Source of the DNA: DSYU01 sp963827605
GTDB taxonomy: Bacteria > Chloroflexota > Anaerolineae > Anaerolineales > Anaerolineaceae
Length of the DNA: 64,000 bases
Reading direction: 5' to 3'
Assembly: GCA_963827605.1 (NCBI GenBank)
Contig: CAWHBK010000001.1
Coordinates: 1,798,001-1,862,000 of the forward strand
The notes under the pieces were generated by a model that was not told the origin of the DNA, did no database searches, and saw only the letters and a list, made by a program, of their open reading frames with translations. Shown in pieces: positions 36,403 to 45,151 of the stretch; position 1 is the stretch's first letter; the number at the start of each line of letters is the position of its first letter. Made by a program: the position numbers and the translations under genes.

Positions 36403-37214
36403 AACAAATCCTTGGGATAGGCAGTCACCGAAGTGCCCGGTATGGTGGGAGGGTAGGAAGGCTGCAGCGGACCGGTCACCAGCCGCCCATCGATGAGATG
36501 GAGCTGGCGGTCAGCATAGCGGGCCACCTGCGGGTCATGGGTCACCATCACAACCGTGAGGTTGAGCACCTCGCGCATATCGCGGATCAGCGACAGAACC
36601 TGGGCGCTGGTGGCGCTGTCGAGATTGCCAGTCGGTTCGTCTGCCAGAAGAATGCGCGGGCCGGTCACCAGGGCGCGGGCTATCGCCACGCGCTGCTGCT
36701 CGCCGCCTGAAAGCTGGTAAGGCAGGTGATCCAGCCGTCCGGTCAGCCCCACCTGGGCCAGCATGTGGTCAGCCAGTTCATGAGCCTTTCGCCGATGCGG
36801 GCCAATGTACAACGGCGCAGCCACGTTTTCCAGGGCGTTCATGCTTTGGATCAGATAAAAAGCCTGGAAGATGATGCCAATTTTCTCGTTGCGCACCCGC
36901 GCAAGGCGCGCCTCGGACAGATTGCTGATCTCAATGCCGTCTACCCAGACCGATCCACGGGTGGGGCGGTCAATACCGGCCAGCAGCCCCAACAGAGTTG
37001 ATTTGCCCGAACCGGAAGGTCCGGTAAGGGCTACCCATTCACCGGCGGCGATTTCAAAGGAAAGCCCGCGCAGCACTGACAGCTCGCGCCCGCTGAACGC
37101 GGGCGTAATACGGAACCTGAACGGTTCCGCGCCCGCGTCCAGCGGACGTATACGGAACCTGAACGGTTCCGCGTCCACCCATGGGCAGGCTGCGGTGCAG
37201 GTCAGTGACTTCAA
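36399..37214 (-). CDS. ABC transporter ATP-binding protein, MacB/LolD type, with altered N-terminus
   Basis: ATPase of the FtsX-type transporter. Walker A GPSGSGKST, Q-loop (IFQAFYLI), signature LSGGEQQRVAIARAL, Walker B ILLADEPTGNLD and switch His in VMVTHDPQVA are intact. The listed start is a TTG at 37214. A canonical beginning MIEVTDLHR is encoded from ATG 37218 in another frame. Between the two lies an insertion of small palindromes (37088-37173) that encodes duplicated AEPFRFRI. The N-terminal strand may therefore be damaged, or an indel is present. Confidence 0.88.
   Translation of the reverse strand: MKSLTCTAACPWVDAEPFRFRIRPLDAGAEPFRFRITPAFSGRELSVLRGLSFEIAAGEWVALTGPSGSGKSTLLGLLAGIDRPTRGSVWVDGIEISNLSEARLARVRNEKIGIIFQAFYLIQSMNALENVAAPLYIGPHRRKAHELADHMLAQVGLTGRLDHLPYQLSGGEQQRVAIARALVTGPRILLADEPTGNLDSATSAQVLSLIRDMREVLNLTVVMVTHDPQVARYADRQLHLIDGRLVTGPLQPSYPPTIPGTSVTAYPKDLL
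37088..37173. repeat. REP-like palindrome cluster inside the ABC ATPase gene
   Basis: Two identical 23-base units at 37109-37131 and 37151-37173 each contain GGAACCTGAACGGTTCC, a stem with a TGAAC centre. A related hairpin, GCCCGCTGAACGCGGGC, lies at 37088-37104, and CGTCC/GGACG at 37136-37148. All share the arrangement stem-TGAAC-stem or similar. They sit between the canonical start and the first conserved strand of the ATPase. Confidence 0.8.
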
Positions 37215-37293
37215 TCATGTTTTTCGAATCCATCGATCCCTCGCGTTGTTGAGAATGTGGTTTTGATCATACCCAACCATACGCGAAAAGAAA

Positions 37294-37336
37294 TCAGCCT
37301 CCGGTCTGATTTTTGGTCAGACCGGGGTCAGCCTCC
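37294..37336. repeat. Hairpin flanked by 9-base direct repeats
   Basis: TCAGCCTCC occurs at 37294-37302 and 37328-37336. Between the copies GGTCTGA/TCAGACC form a 7-bp stem (37303-37323). It lies in the gap downstream of the ABC exporter gene (minus strand) and upstream of the ABC ATPase gene, so it may be a weak terminator. Confidence 0.5.
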
Positions 37337-37373
37337 ATTCTTAGATTACTGGCAATGGGGCCCGTGCGGCGGC

Positions 37374-39246
37374 TTAACGATACCCTTCCGCCTGCAAATT
37401 GAACAACCGGGCATACGCGCCATCCAGCCGCATCAACTCGGCATGGCTGCCCAGCTCCAGTATCTTGCCCGCTGACAACACCACAATCCGGTCCGCCATG
37501 CGCACGGTGGAGAAACGATGCGAGATGAGCACGGCAATGCGGCCTTCCATCAGCTCGCCAAACCGCCGGAACACCTCATACTCCGCCTCCGCGTCCAGCG
37601 CGGAAGTTGGCTCATCCAACACCAGCACTTCGGCCTTGCGCATAAATGCGCGGGCCAGCGCAATCTTCTGCCACTGCCCGCCCGACAATTCCTGGCCCTT
37701 CTCCCAGCGCCGCCCCAGCATGGTGTCGTAACCCTGCGGCATGTTCTCGATGATCGGGCTGGCGCCACCGCGATCCGCCGCATCCCTGATCCGGTCGAGA
37801 TCGTCCAGCGCATCCACCTGGCCAAACCCGATATTTTCCCGCACGGTAAACTGGTAACGGACAAAGTCCTGGAAGATGACGCCAAAGCGCTGGTGCAGGC
37901 TGGTCAGGTCGTAATCGCGCAGGTCCACGCCGTCGAGCAGCACCTGCCCTTCCGTCGGGTCGTAAAGCCGGGTGAGCAGCTTGATCAACGTGGTCTTGCC
38001 GGCTCCGTTGAGGCCAACCAGCGCGATGCGCTCACCGGGCTGAATATGCAGATTGATATCGCGCAGCACGCAGGCGTCGGAACCAGGGTAGCGAAACGAG
38101 ACGTTTCTGAACTCGATGCCCTGGCGAATGGGCGCGGGCGCGATGAGACCATTGGCCGGCGCGACCAGCAGCGGCTGCAGTTTCAGGTAGGTCATCAAAT
38201 TATCGAGAAACAGGTTGCTTTCGTACAGGCGATTCAAACTGTCGAGCAGAGATCGGATCGAGCTTTGGGACTGCCGGAAGATCGCCAGGAACATGGTCAT
38301 ATCGCCCAGGGTGATCAGCCCGGCGATCGTACGCAGGACAATCCACGCATAACTGCCGTAGTAGGCCAGGTTGGACAACATTCCCCAGCCCAATCCCGCA
38401 ATGGTGCGCCGCTCGGCGATCGCGCGGTCTTCCAGGTAGAAGCGTGTAAACAGCGCTTGATAGCGCTTGCAGCAGCGGCTCGCCCAACCCGAAGAGCTTG
38501 ATCTCCTTGACGGTGTCATTACCGGTCAGCAGCGTCTCCAGGTAGTTCAACAAGCGGGCTTCCGGCGCGCGGCGGGTGACAGCCCGAAACGCGCGCTCGG
38601 CGTATTGAGATTGCGAGAGAAAGGAGGGGATGGCAGACACAAAGACAATCACCGCGAGCCACGGGCTGAACCGCAGGAGCAAGACGACCAGGGAAACCAG
38701 CGTGATAACCTGCTGCAGCATCTGCAGCGTGGAATTCACGATGTTGAGCGCGCTGACATCCGCCTGGCGTCGTGCGTTCTGCAAGGTGTCATAAAAGATG
38801 GGGTTTTCGAAGAACTGCAGATCCAGGCTGATCGCCTTGCGAATGATCAGGCTGTTGACGTGGTTTGTCAGCTGCGACTGGAGGATGCGGTCGAAAAGAG
38901 AACGTACCTGGCCGATCATTGAACCGACCAGCACGAGCGCGAACTCCAGCGCCAGGTACGGCAGTACGCTGCGAAGGCCGGCGAATGGCTCCATTCCCTG
39001 GCGGGTGGCATTCACGATTGCATCGATAATCAGCTTGCCTGCCCAGGCCTGTGCCGCCGGGAGAACCGCCGCGACCAGCGTCAGGCCAACCCCCACCAGT
39101 GCGGCGGACCGGCTGGCCGACCACACCAGGCGGAAGGCTTCAGGCGTGTTTCGCAGCGCCTCCCAGAATTCGCGCACCTGGCTGCCCATACGAGCGGTCA
39201 ATGAAGTTGGGCGCTGGCCAGGCGGGGTGGAATTATTTAAAGTCAA
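37374..39246 (-). CDS. ABC exporter, fused membrane and ATPase domains (one frameshift as assembled)
   Basis: A type IV ABC exporter of about 620 residues. The N-terminal transmembrane domain runs to NDTVKEIKLFGLGEPLL; after a frame change near 38465 it continues YQALFTRFYLEDRAIAERRT with more helices. The ATPase domain has Walker A GLNGAGKTT, signature ELSGGQWQKIALARAF, Walker B VLVLDEPTSALD and the H-loop ISHRFSTV. Such half-transporters work as dimers exporting lipids, peptides or drugs; the substrate cannot be told. Its own transcription unit. Confidence 0.9.
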
Positions 39247-39421
39247 TGATACGCTCCGATACGATATCGTAGAGAGAGGCTCAAACGGCGTTTCGCAAGC
39301 CTACTTCCAGCTTTTACAGCCTGCGTGGACCAATCATACCAGAGGAACGGGTGAAGTCGAAACAGCGCACAAGAATAAAAAATTCATCGGATCCAGATCA
39401 TTACCCTATGCCCGCAAAGTA

Positions 39422-39456
39422 CCGTGCTCCAACCAGAAATTCTGGTTGGAGCACGG
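39422..39456. terminator. 35-base palindrome, possible terminator of the small basic protein gene
   Basis: Arms at 39422-39438 and 39440-39456 are perfect 17-base inverted repeats around a single central base. It lies 28 bases downstream of the small gene stop on the minus strand. There is no T-run, so termination is uncertain; it could be an independent palindromic element. Confidence 0.55.
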
Positions 39457-39483
39457 AAGAATGGCAGCCCATCCTCGGAACTA

Positions 39484-39597
39484 TCAGGGTTTCTTCACGG
39501 GCAGCTTGTTTTTCTGCTGATCCTTCTTCTTTTCAATCTGCGTTTGTTTTTGCTTGTCAGCCTTGTTTCTATCCTTCTTGCTACCTTTTTCTCCCAT
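39484..39597 (-). CDS. Lys-rich small protein (37 residues)
   Basis: ATG 39597 is preceded by GGAGA at 7-base spacing and the frame closes with TGA at 39484. The product starts MGEKGSKKDRNKADKQ and is about 40 percent Lys plus many Gln and Asp, with no hydrophobic residues to form a core. Tiny disordered Lys-rich proteins of this kind recur in bacteria, function unknown. The good ribosome-binding site and clean composition support translation. Confidence 0.6.
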   Translation of the reverse strand: MGEKGSKKDRNKADKQKQTQIEKKKDQQKNKLPVKKP

Positions 39598-39830
39598 CAC
39601 ATTTCTCCTTTTTGGTTGTACGAACTGGTCAGGTAAGGGGAGGTAGTCAGGCGCCACCTCGGTTAAACCAATTATAGCCGTACATGCATAAGAATGATTT
39701 AAAAAGGTCGCTAAACATAGGAATTGCTTAACCAGGATCCTTTTTTTACAGGTATCCGCGTATTTTCGTACCCCTGCGGACTGCTTTTTCGATCTGTTTA
39801 TGATCCCGCTGCCGGCGCGAATTTGCCCCG

Positions 39831-40934
39831 TTAGGATGCGCGCCCAAGGAGGCGCAATTCACGCAAGTGGCAGGCGAAGGCTTCGCGCCAGGTGGGGTAG
39901 CGAATATAACGAATGCCAAATTCCTCACACGTTGCTCGCACAATCGGGGCAAGACGCGGGTAGTTCAAGTGGCAAACATGCGGCAGCAAGTGGTGCTCGA
40001 TCTGATAATTCAGCCCGCCGATGTAAAAATTCAGCAGCCGGTTGCGCGGCGCAAAATCCGCGGTCGTCTCGATCTGGTGCACTGCCCACTCGTTTTCGAT
40101 GTGCTGCGGGCTGCCCACTGGATCCGGGAACGCGGCATCGCCGTTGATATGCGCGAGCTGGAATACAACGCCCATGACCAGGCCGACTGTCAGCATCACC
40201 ATGACGAAGCCGATCAGCACCTGCCACCAGGGGAAGACCAGCAGCGGAAACACAAACATAATCACCACGAAGAACAGCTTGCCGGCCCAGAACGTGATCT
40301 TGTCCACCGTATCCATCTTCGGGTAGACATGGTTCGCGTCGGATTTGCCAAACAGCACCATCATGAAGTCGCGCAGGAAGAAGTCGAAGGCGATGAAACT
40401 GTAAATCACCGGGAAGTACCAAACCTGAGCCCTGAACAGCGGTTTCCACGGCGCGCGGGGCGTCAGGCGCATCAGGCCAAATGTCTCCACATCGTCATCA
40501 AAGCCGACAATGTTAGTGTAGGTATGATGCCACACGTTATGCTTGATGCGCCAGCGAAACCCGCTCATGCCCAGCATCTCGGCACTGAGACTCATCAGCT
40601 TGTTGATGCGAGGATTATTGGAGAATGCGCCGTGGTTGGCGTCATGCATAACATTGAAACCCACTGAGGCTATGGACATCGCCCACACCAGGCATACGGC
40701 AACATTGACCAGCGGGGAGAAATGTCCGAGCATTAATAACAAGTACGTACCCAGCCACCAGGCCAGCACGACCACCGTCTTCAGGTACATCGCCGGCACG
40801 TCACGCGCAGGGATGTTGTTGTCGCGCAGATAAGCGTTGACACGCTCGTTGAGCGTTTTTTGGAAATTACGGTGCTGTGTGAACCGAAGACTTCTACCGG
40901 AAGATTTACGAAAGACATTCGCAGAAGTGTCCAT
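39831..40934 (-). CDS. Membrane fatty acid desaturase (acyl-lipid/front-end type)
   Basis: A 367-residue di-iron desaturase with several membrane helices. The three His boxes are HDANH (97-101), HNVWHH (132-137) and QIEHH (311-315). The Gln in the third box is typical of front-end and some delta-9-like acyl-lipid desaturases. It introduces a double bond into membrane fatty acyl chains with O2. AAGGAGA precedes ATG 40934. Monocistronic. Confidence 0.92.
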   Translation of the reverse strand: MDTSANVFRKSSGRSLRFTQHRNFQKTLNERVNAYLRDNNIPARDVPAMYLKTVVVLAWWLGTYLLLMLGHFSPLVNVAVCLVWAMSIASVGFNVMHDANHGAFSNNPRINKLMSLSAEMLGMSGFRWRIKHNVWHHTYTNIVGFDDDVETFGLMRLTPRAPWKPLFRAQVWYFPVIYSFIAFDFFLRDFMMVLFGKSDANHVYPKMDTVDKITFWAGKLFFVVIMFVFPLLVFPWWQVLIGFVMVMLTVGLVMGVVFQLAHINGDAAFPDPVGSPQHIENEWAVHQIETTADFAPRNRLLNFYIGGLNYQIEHHLLPHVCHLNYPRLAPIVRATCEEFGIRYIRYPTWREAFACHLRELRLLGRAS

Positions 40935-41086
40935 ATCGATTCTCCTTATTCATGACATTGTTCGTTCTGTCATTGGCAATTTTAAATATCCTTTATACCT
41001 TAAATATCCATAAAGAGCGGGGGATTTTTTACACCTGCCCAAAATTTTCTCGAAAAAAGGGTGAAGAGGGTTCGTTTGCGGGGTTA

Positions 41087-41127
41087 AATAAAAAGGGGCT
41101 GTCCAATTATTCATTTTGGACAGCCCC
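41087..41127 (-). terminator. Rho-independent terminator after norB
   Basis: Arms 41095-41106 and 41116-41127 make a perfect 12-bp stem with a 9-base loop. On the minus strand it is followed by TTTTATTT. It sits 18 bases past the norB stop. The stem nearly repeats that of the serC terminator (15997-16035). Confidence 0.88.
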
Positions 41128-41144
41128 ACCTATAGCGGTGAATG

Positions 41145-42579
41145 CTAGTCGCCACTTATCGGGAGGGAACTGGTAAATGGCTCTTTGGTGGATGGAGTCA
41201 GGCCAAAGAAATCGAGGATGTAGAGGGTGATACCGGGCAAGAAGAGCAGCAATCCTGAGAGGAAGACCCCGCTAATCCAGAAACGCAGGTATTGGTCGCG
41301 TACAATCATAAAGTCGAGGCCGACCATGCGCGACAGGTACACGTTGAGCACCCCGGCGATTGTGAAGGAGAAAATAATCCCCAGCATACCAATGCCCATT
41401 AAGGCAAATGACCACAACCCGCGGGTTTCGTTGATCGCTTCCCAGCCTTTTAATTTGGGAACCATGGAATAGATAGCAGCGATCACCAGCATTCCGAAGG
41501 CGCCGAAGAAAGCGAAATGCCCATGCGCGGCTGTGATCTGCGTGCCGTGCGTCCATTGGTTTATTTGTGGCAGGGTTTGCGCGAACCCCCAGCCCCCTGC
41601 ACCGATAAGATGGGCAATGGCCGAAGCGCCCAGCCAGTACCAGGTGACCTTATTCGTAGGAGTTCACCTGGCGGTGTTTCATTGAAATCAGGGCATCGTA
41701 GGTCATCAGTGCAATCGGGACAGGCTCGAAGGCGCTGAAGACCGCGCCCCACACCAGCCAGTAAGACGGCGTACCGATCCAGTAATAGTGATGACCGATG
41801 CCAATAATACCGGTGATGAGTACCAGGGCGACTTCAGCATATAAATACTTGTGCATCCGGCTGCGGTCCACCCCGGTCTCGCGTATCAGCAGATAGGCCA
41901 TCAGGGCAGCGGCGATCAATTCCCAGGAACCTTCGACCCACAAATGGATGATCCACCACCACCAGTAAAAGTCAACCGTGAGGTTGGGAAAGAAAATGAA
42001 ATCCGATAGGTACAAGCCTGCCAGTCCCGCCATTCCAGCAAACAGTACGATTGATATCGCGGTCCAATGCCTGGATCGGAATAAAGTGACGCCCACATTG
42101 ACAAGGAAGAGCACCACCCCCAGGGCAATAAAGATCGGCCAGGGCATGGGGGCCTCGGTGAAAGGTTTGCCCATAGTGTTCCCGCCAACCCAGAAGGTAA
42201 TGAGGACGGCGACTCCGGAAACGAGCAGCACGCCCAACTGGATAAAGGCCAGCGGGACACTGAATACTTCGGAATCTGTTTCATCGGGCACCAGGTAATA
42301 GGCAGCGCCCATCAGGCCGAGCAGCAGCCAGAAGACCAGCAGGTTCAGGTGTGTGGCCCGGCCAACATTAAATGGCAGGGTGTTGAACAAGAAGTTGGGC
42401 CAGATAAACTGAGACGCAATGGTGAGCCCGAAGATAATTTGTAGCAAAAACAGGACCGCCGAGGAGATGAAGTAAGGAAAGGCGATCAACTGGGAGCGAT
42501 AACGGATCTTCGATGTAGAAAGATGGAAACGCGTTTCCAGCCATGATAAACCGGAATGTGGAAGAGCTTGCTGCATCAT
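41145..42579 (-). CDS. norB: Nitric oxide reductase large subunit (cNOR type; one frameshift as assembled)
   Basis: Heme-copper-family membrane subunit that reduces 2 NO to N2O. Heme and FeB ligands are visible: His77 (GRATHLNLLVFW), His212 and Glu216/Glu220 (IIHLWVEGSWEL) and His263/His264 (GIGHHYYWIG). After a frame change near 41652, AAHGHFAFFGAFGM carries the last heme ligands. The break is a single extra base before KVTWYWLG; the joined protein has about 477 residues and 12 helices. There is no N-terminal quinol-oxidase extension, so electrons come through NorC, encoded 15 bases upstream. Confidence 0.93.
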
Positions 42580-42594
42580 AGATTCCCTCCTTAC

Positions 42595-43272
42595 CTACTT
42601 CAAGGTTTCCAGGTACTTAACCAAAGCATCAATCTCAGCCGGGGTGAGCACGAGCTTCGGCATGGTGGTCCCTGCCTTTTGTGCTTGCGGATCCGCCAGC
42701 CATTTTGCCAGGAATTCTGAGCTGTTGTCGAGTGCATCGTATGGCTGTGTGGCAATATGAGAAAGGTTTGGGCCGGGAGCTTTCGCGCCTTCCCCATTCA
42801 CCATGTGACAGGCAAAACAGCCCTTTTGCTTAAACAGCACGTCACCCGATGCACTGCCACCCAGGTTGGTCAGCGGCTGGGGCGGCCACCCGTTGGTGTC
42901 AATTTTGCCCACCCAGGCAAAAAAGGCGACCAGATTCTGCACCTGGGAGGCCTGCAGGTTCTGGTTGGGCATTTTTGCCAGGGCGTTGATGGCCTGCGGG
43001 TTGGCTAACCAGGCAGACAGCCAGGCAGCGCCGCGCCGGTCAATCACTTTGGTGAGATCCGGGGCGTAATACCCACCGATCCCGAGGATGGTGTGGCAGT
43101 CGTTACAGTTGCGCTGCTGCCAGGTTTGTTTCCCTGCCGCTACTTGCTCTGTGACGGGCGGCGTGCGAGTGGAGGTTACCTGGTTCAGCGAATGGACGGT
43201 CATGCCGATCAACGCGAATAGGCTTACAACCGTCCCAATGATGAAAACGTTGCGCCATGCTTTTTCTGACAT
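42595..43272 (-). CDS. norC: NorC-like membrane-anchored diheme cytochrome c
   Basis: A 225-residue protein with one N-terminal helix (FIIGTVVSLFALIGMTV) and two c-type heme sites: CNDCH (56-60) in a NorC-like domain with GIGGYYAPDLT, and CFACH (152-156) in a second cytochrome c domain. Classical NorC has a single heme, so the second domain is an extension that may receive electrons. ATG 43272 follows AGAGGGGAATT; the upstream frame to 43374 is rejected. It is co-transcribed with norB. Confidence 0.88.
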   Translation of the reverse strand: MSEKAWRNVFIIGTVVSLFALIGMTVHSLNQVTSTRTPPVTEQVAAGKQTWQQRNCNDCHTILGIGGYYAPDLTKVIDRRGAAWLSAWLANPQAINALAKMPNQNLQASQVQNLVAFFAWVGKIDTNGWPPQPLTNLGGSASGDVLFKQKGCFACHMVNGEGAKAPGPNLSHIATQPYDALDNSSEFLAKWLADPQAQKAGTTMPKLVLTPAEIDALVKYLETLK

Positions 43273-43871
43273 AATTCCCCTCTTGATGTAAATCGTCCGG
43301 TTAATGCGACCCCCGCAAAATGCAACCGGCCTTGTGGATTCATCCGGTTTTTTTACACAACGGATCCAATACACAAACGCTCAGAATATAGGGAAATAAA
43401 ATCAGGCAAACGATAATCGATTGGAATTGATAAGATGGGAAATAAAATTTTTCGAAGAAAGAATCCGGCCGGGTTGTGCCAGCTGGCGCTTGCAGATGGA
43501 GACGCTCAACCGGCGTAAGAAATGCTGTGGCAGGAATATATCGTTTTTACCGGTAAACTATAATTACCTATCTAAATATAGCACAAATATACAATTATTC
43601 AATAGCGCATCCTATCATTTTTCTATGGCTGACTGAATAGGTTTTCCAGGCAGCCATTTCTTGGATAATGTTTTTTCAAACGCCCTATCCGTGGGCCTGA
43701 AATGGATGTTGAAGTAGTCCACGAGCGCCGTATGCAAAGATCATATAATGGCTCGCGACATAAGCAGCGCTATCGTAGCAAAGAGTACCCCGATTAGGGG
43801 CATAACGAATTTTTTGGTAGTTATCACCGTTTGAGGATGGGTCTCGCATTCTCTCAATCCGTTCTACGAAC
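43273..43871. other. 599-base gap with one doubtful small ORF
   Basis: Upstream region of norC plus low-GC spacer. No ribosome-binding-site-supported gene is seen on either strand. The only ORF with protein-like composition is the minus-strand 43685-43849. The 5' part probably holds the nor promoter, but no FNR/NNR-like palindrome could be picked out with confidence. Confidence 0.5.
43685..43849 (-). CDS. Possible small protein or gene remnant (54 residues)
   Basis: Minus-strand ORF from ATG 43849 to TAG at 43685. Its composition is protein-like (SNGDNYQKIRYAPNRGT, then AAYVASHYMIFAYGARG). The frame stays open above the ATG into the GNAT gene end, so this may be the tail of a decayed gene. 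No clear ribosome-binding site and no family recognised. Confidence 0.25.
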   Translation of the reverse strand: MRDPSSNGDNYQKIRYAPNRGTLCYDSAAYVASHYMIFAYGARGLLQHPFQAHG

Positions 43872-44327
43872 TCAAAGCTTCCTTGTCATGAATACACTAT
43901 ACGGATCCAGGCTATAATCCGCGAAAGGCTCGCAGGATGTAAAGCCAAAAGTAGCGTACAGGCGGCGGGCTGGCGCAAAGGCCTCATTGGATCCCGTTTC
44001 TAAACTTAACCGCGTGTACCCCCGCCGCCTGGCCTCTTCAAGGATGTGGGTAAGCAGAGCTTTGGCAACGCCTTGCCTGCGGTGCCGAGCAGATGTCCGC
44101 ATCGATTTTATTTCGCCGTGTTGCGGATCCAATTCTTTGAGAGCCCCGCAGCCCAGCAGCTCCCCATTCTCCCATGCTGTCCAAAACGTAATTTCCGGTT
44201 TACGCAATGCATCAATATCCAGGGCATGAATACTCTCAGGAGGCGAGTACAGCTTCATACTATCAAGATGTTCTTGCAGCAGTGCCTGGATCTCAAGGCC
44301 TTGCAAATCATCTGTTTTGATATTCAT
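43872..44327 (-). CDS. GNAT family N-acetyltransferase
   Basis: A 151-residue acetyl-CoA-dependent acyltransferase. The acetyl-CoA loop reads RRQGVAKALLTHILEEARRRG, preceded by strand GEIKSMRTSARH and followed by LSLETGSNEAFAPARRLYATFGF. The substrate is unknown. ATG 44327 is preferred over the in-frame TTG at 44333. A TATAAT box (minus strand, 44335-44340) ends eight bases before the ATG and no ribosome-binding site is present, pointing to a leaderless message. Confidence 0.85.
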   Translation of the reverse strand: MNIKTDDLQGLEIQALLQEHLDSMKLYSPPESIHALDIDALRKPEITFWTAWENGELLGCGALKELDPQHGEIKSMRTSARHRRQGVAKALLTHILEEARRRGYTRLSLETGSNEAFAPARRLYATFGFTSCEPFADYSLDPYSVFMTRKL

Positions 44328-44420
44328 GAGCAATATTATAACGAGTTATCAAGGCCCTTTCGAAAGCAAGCCAGAGGTAGTGTGTTCATTATGTGGTTTC
44401 ACAAGGTAGATAACATCCTG

Positions 44421-44987
44421 TCATTCTTCTCCCCAATGCACCTCGTATTTAGACAGTAATGCTGCTATCTCGCCTAAACCAGCTCCTTCTGCCATCTCTC
44501 GGGGTGTTTCATATTCATCGATTCGCGTTTTTAATCGCGGGTTTGCACCTGCTTCAAGCAGTAGGGTGACAGCAGGCTGATTGCGTTCGCTTACGGCCAT
44601 ATGAAGAGGGGTAAAGTCGTTGATGCCACGCTGATTAGGATCGGCCCCGAACGACAGCAGCAGTCTGAGGATTTCGAGAACATCTGGCCTTGCAGGAGAC
44701 CCGGGGTGTGACCGGCTGCAAGACAATGCTGCAATCAGCGGTGGAAACCCTGCGTGGCTCGCCGGGTTGGGATCGGCCTTGATTTCGAGCAGGGTGCGGA
44801 TGAACGCAAACGGGCTATGATAGATTGCATACGCAAGGCAGGGGCCGATGGCAAGCGGCATCGGCCCATTCGGCACACTGTCCGGCTCATCAACAGCCGC
44901 CCGAAGTGCGGCAAGGTCCCCGGCCCGAAAGGCGGTGTCGATCTTAATGATCTTTTCGAACTCGGTGCAGCGTTCTCCATTTGTCAT
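44421..44987 (-). CDS. Ankyrin repeat protein
   Basis: A 188-residue protein with three to four ankyrin repeats; the clearest are LLEIKADPNPASHAGFPPLIAAL, VLEILRLLLSFGADPNQRGINDFTPLHMAVSE and VTLLLEAGANPRLKTR. The repeats mediate protein binding; there is no enzymatic domain or signal peptide. A stand-alone gene in the accessory region. Confidence 0.85.
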   Translation of the reverse strand: MTNGERCTEFEKIIKIDTAFRAGDLAALRAAVDEPDSVPNGPMPLAIGPCLAYAIYHSPFAFIRTLLEIKADPNPASHAGFPPLIAALSCSRSHPGSPARPDVLEILRLLLSFGADPNQRGINDFTPLHMAVSERNQPAVTLLLEAGANPRLKTRIDEYETPREMAEGAGLGEIAALLSKYEVHWGEE

Positions 44988-45050
44988 GAGTGTTTCTCGT
45001 GGCCCAGCAATTCGTTATCGCGTGTTATTATGCCTCATTAGCTATTCAGG

Positions 45051-45078
45051 ACGGGTCGAAACTTATACCCGTATTTTG
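45051..45078 (-). repeat. Dispersed GGGTATAAG repeat, copy 1
   Basis: On the minus strand this reads ATACGGGTATAAGTTTCGAC. The same core is found at 47404-47439 and 55758-55794, in the same orientation, always between genes of the accessory region. Confidence 0.5.
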
Positions 45079-45151
45079 AAACGAATTTTTGGGCACATCA
45101 GTTTATAATGTTACCATATGGACCCGCCTGTAGGGTCGGGAAGGGATCGCT

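Noticed and set aside
41560..41660. In-frame stop in norB as a regulatory or recoding event
   Set aside because: The stop is TAA and the frame changes right after it; one extra base explains it, unlike the frame-preserving UGA at 29915.
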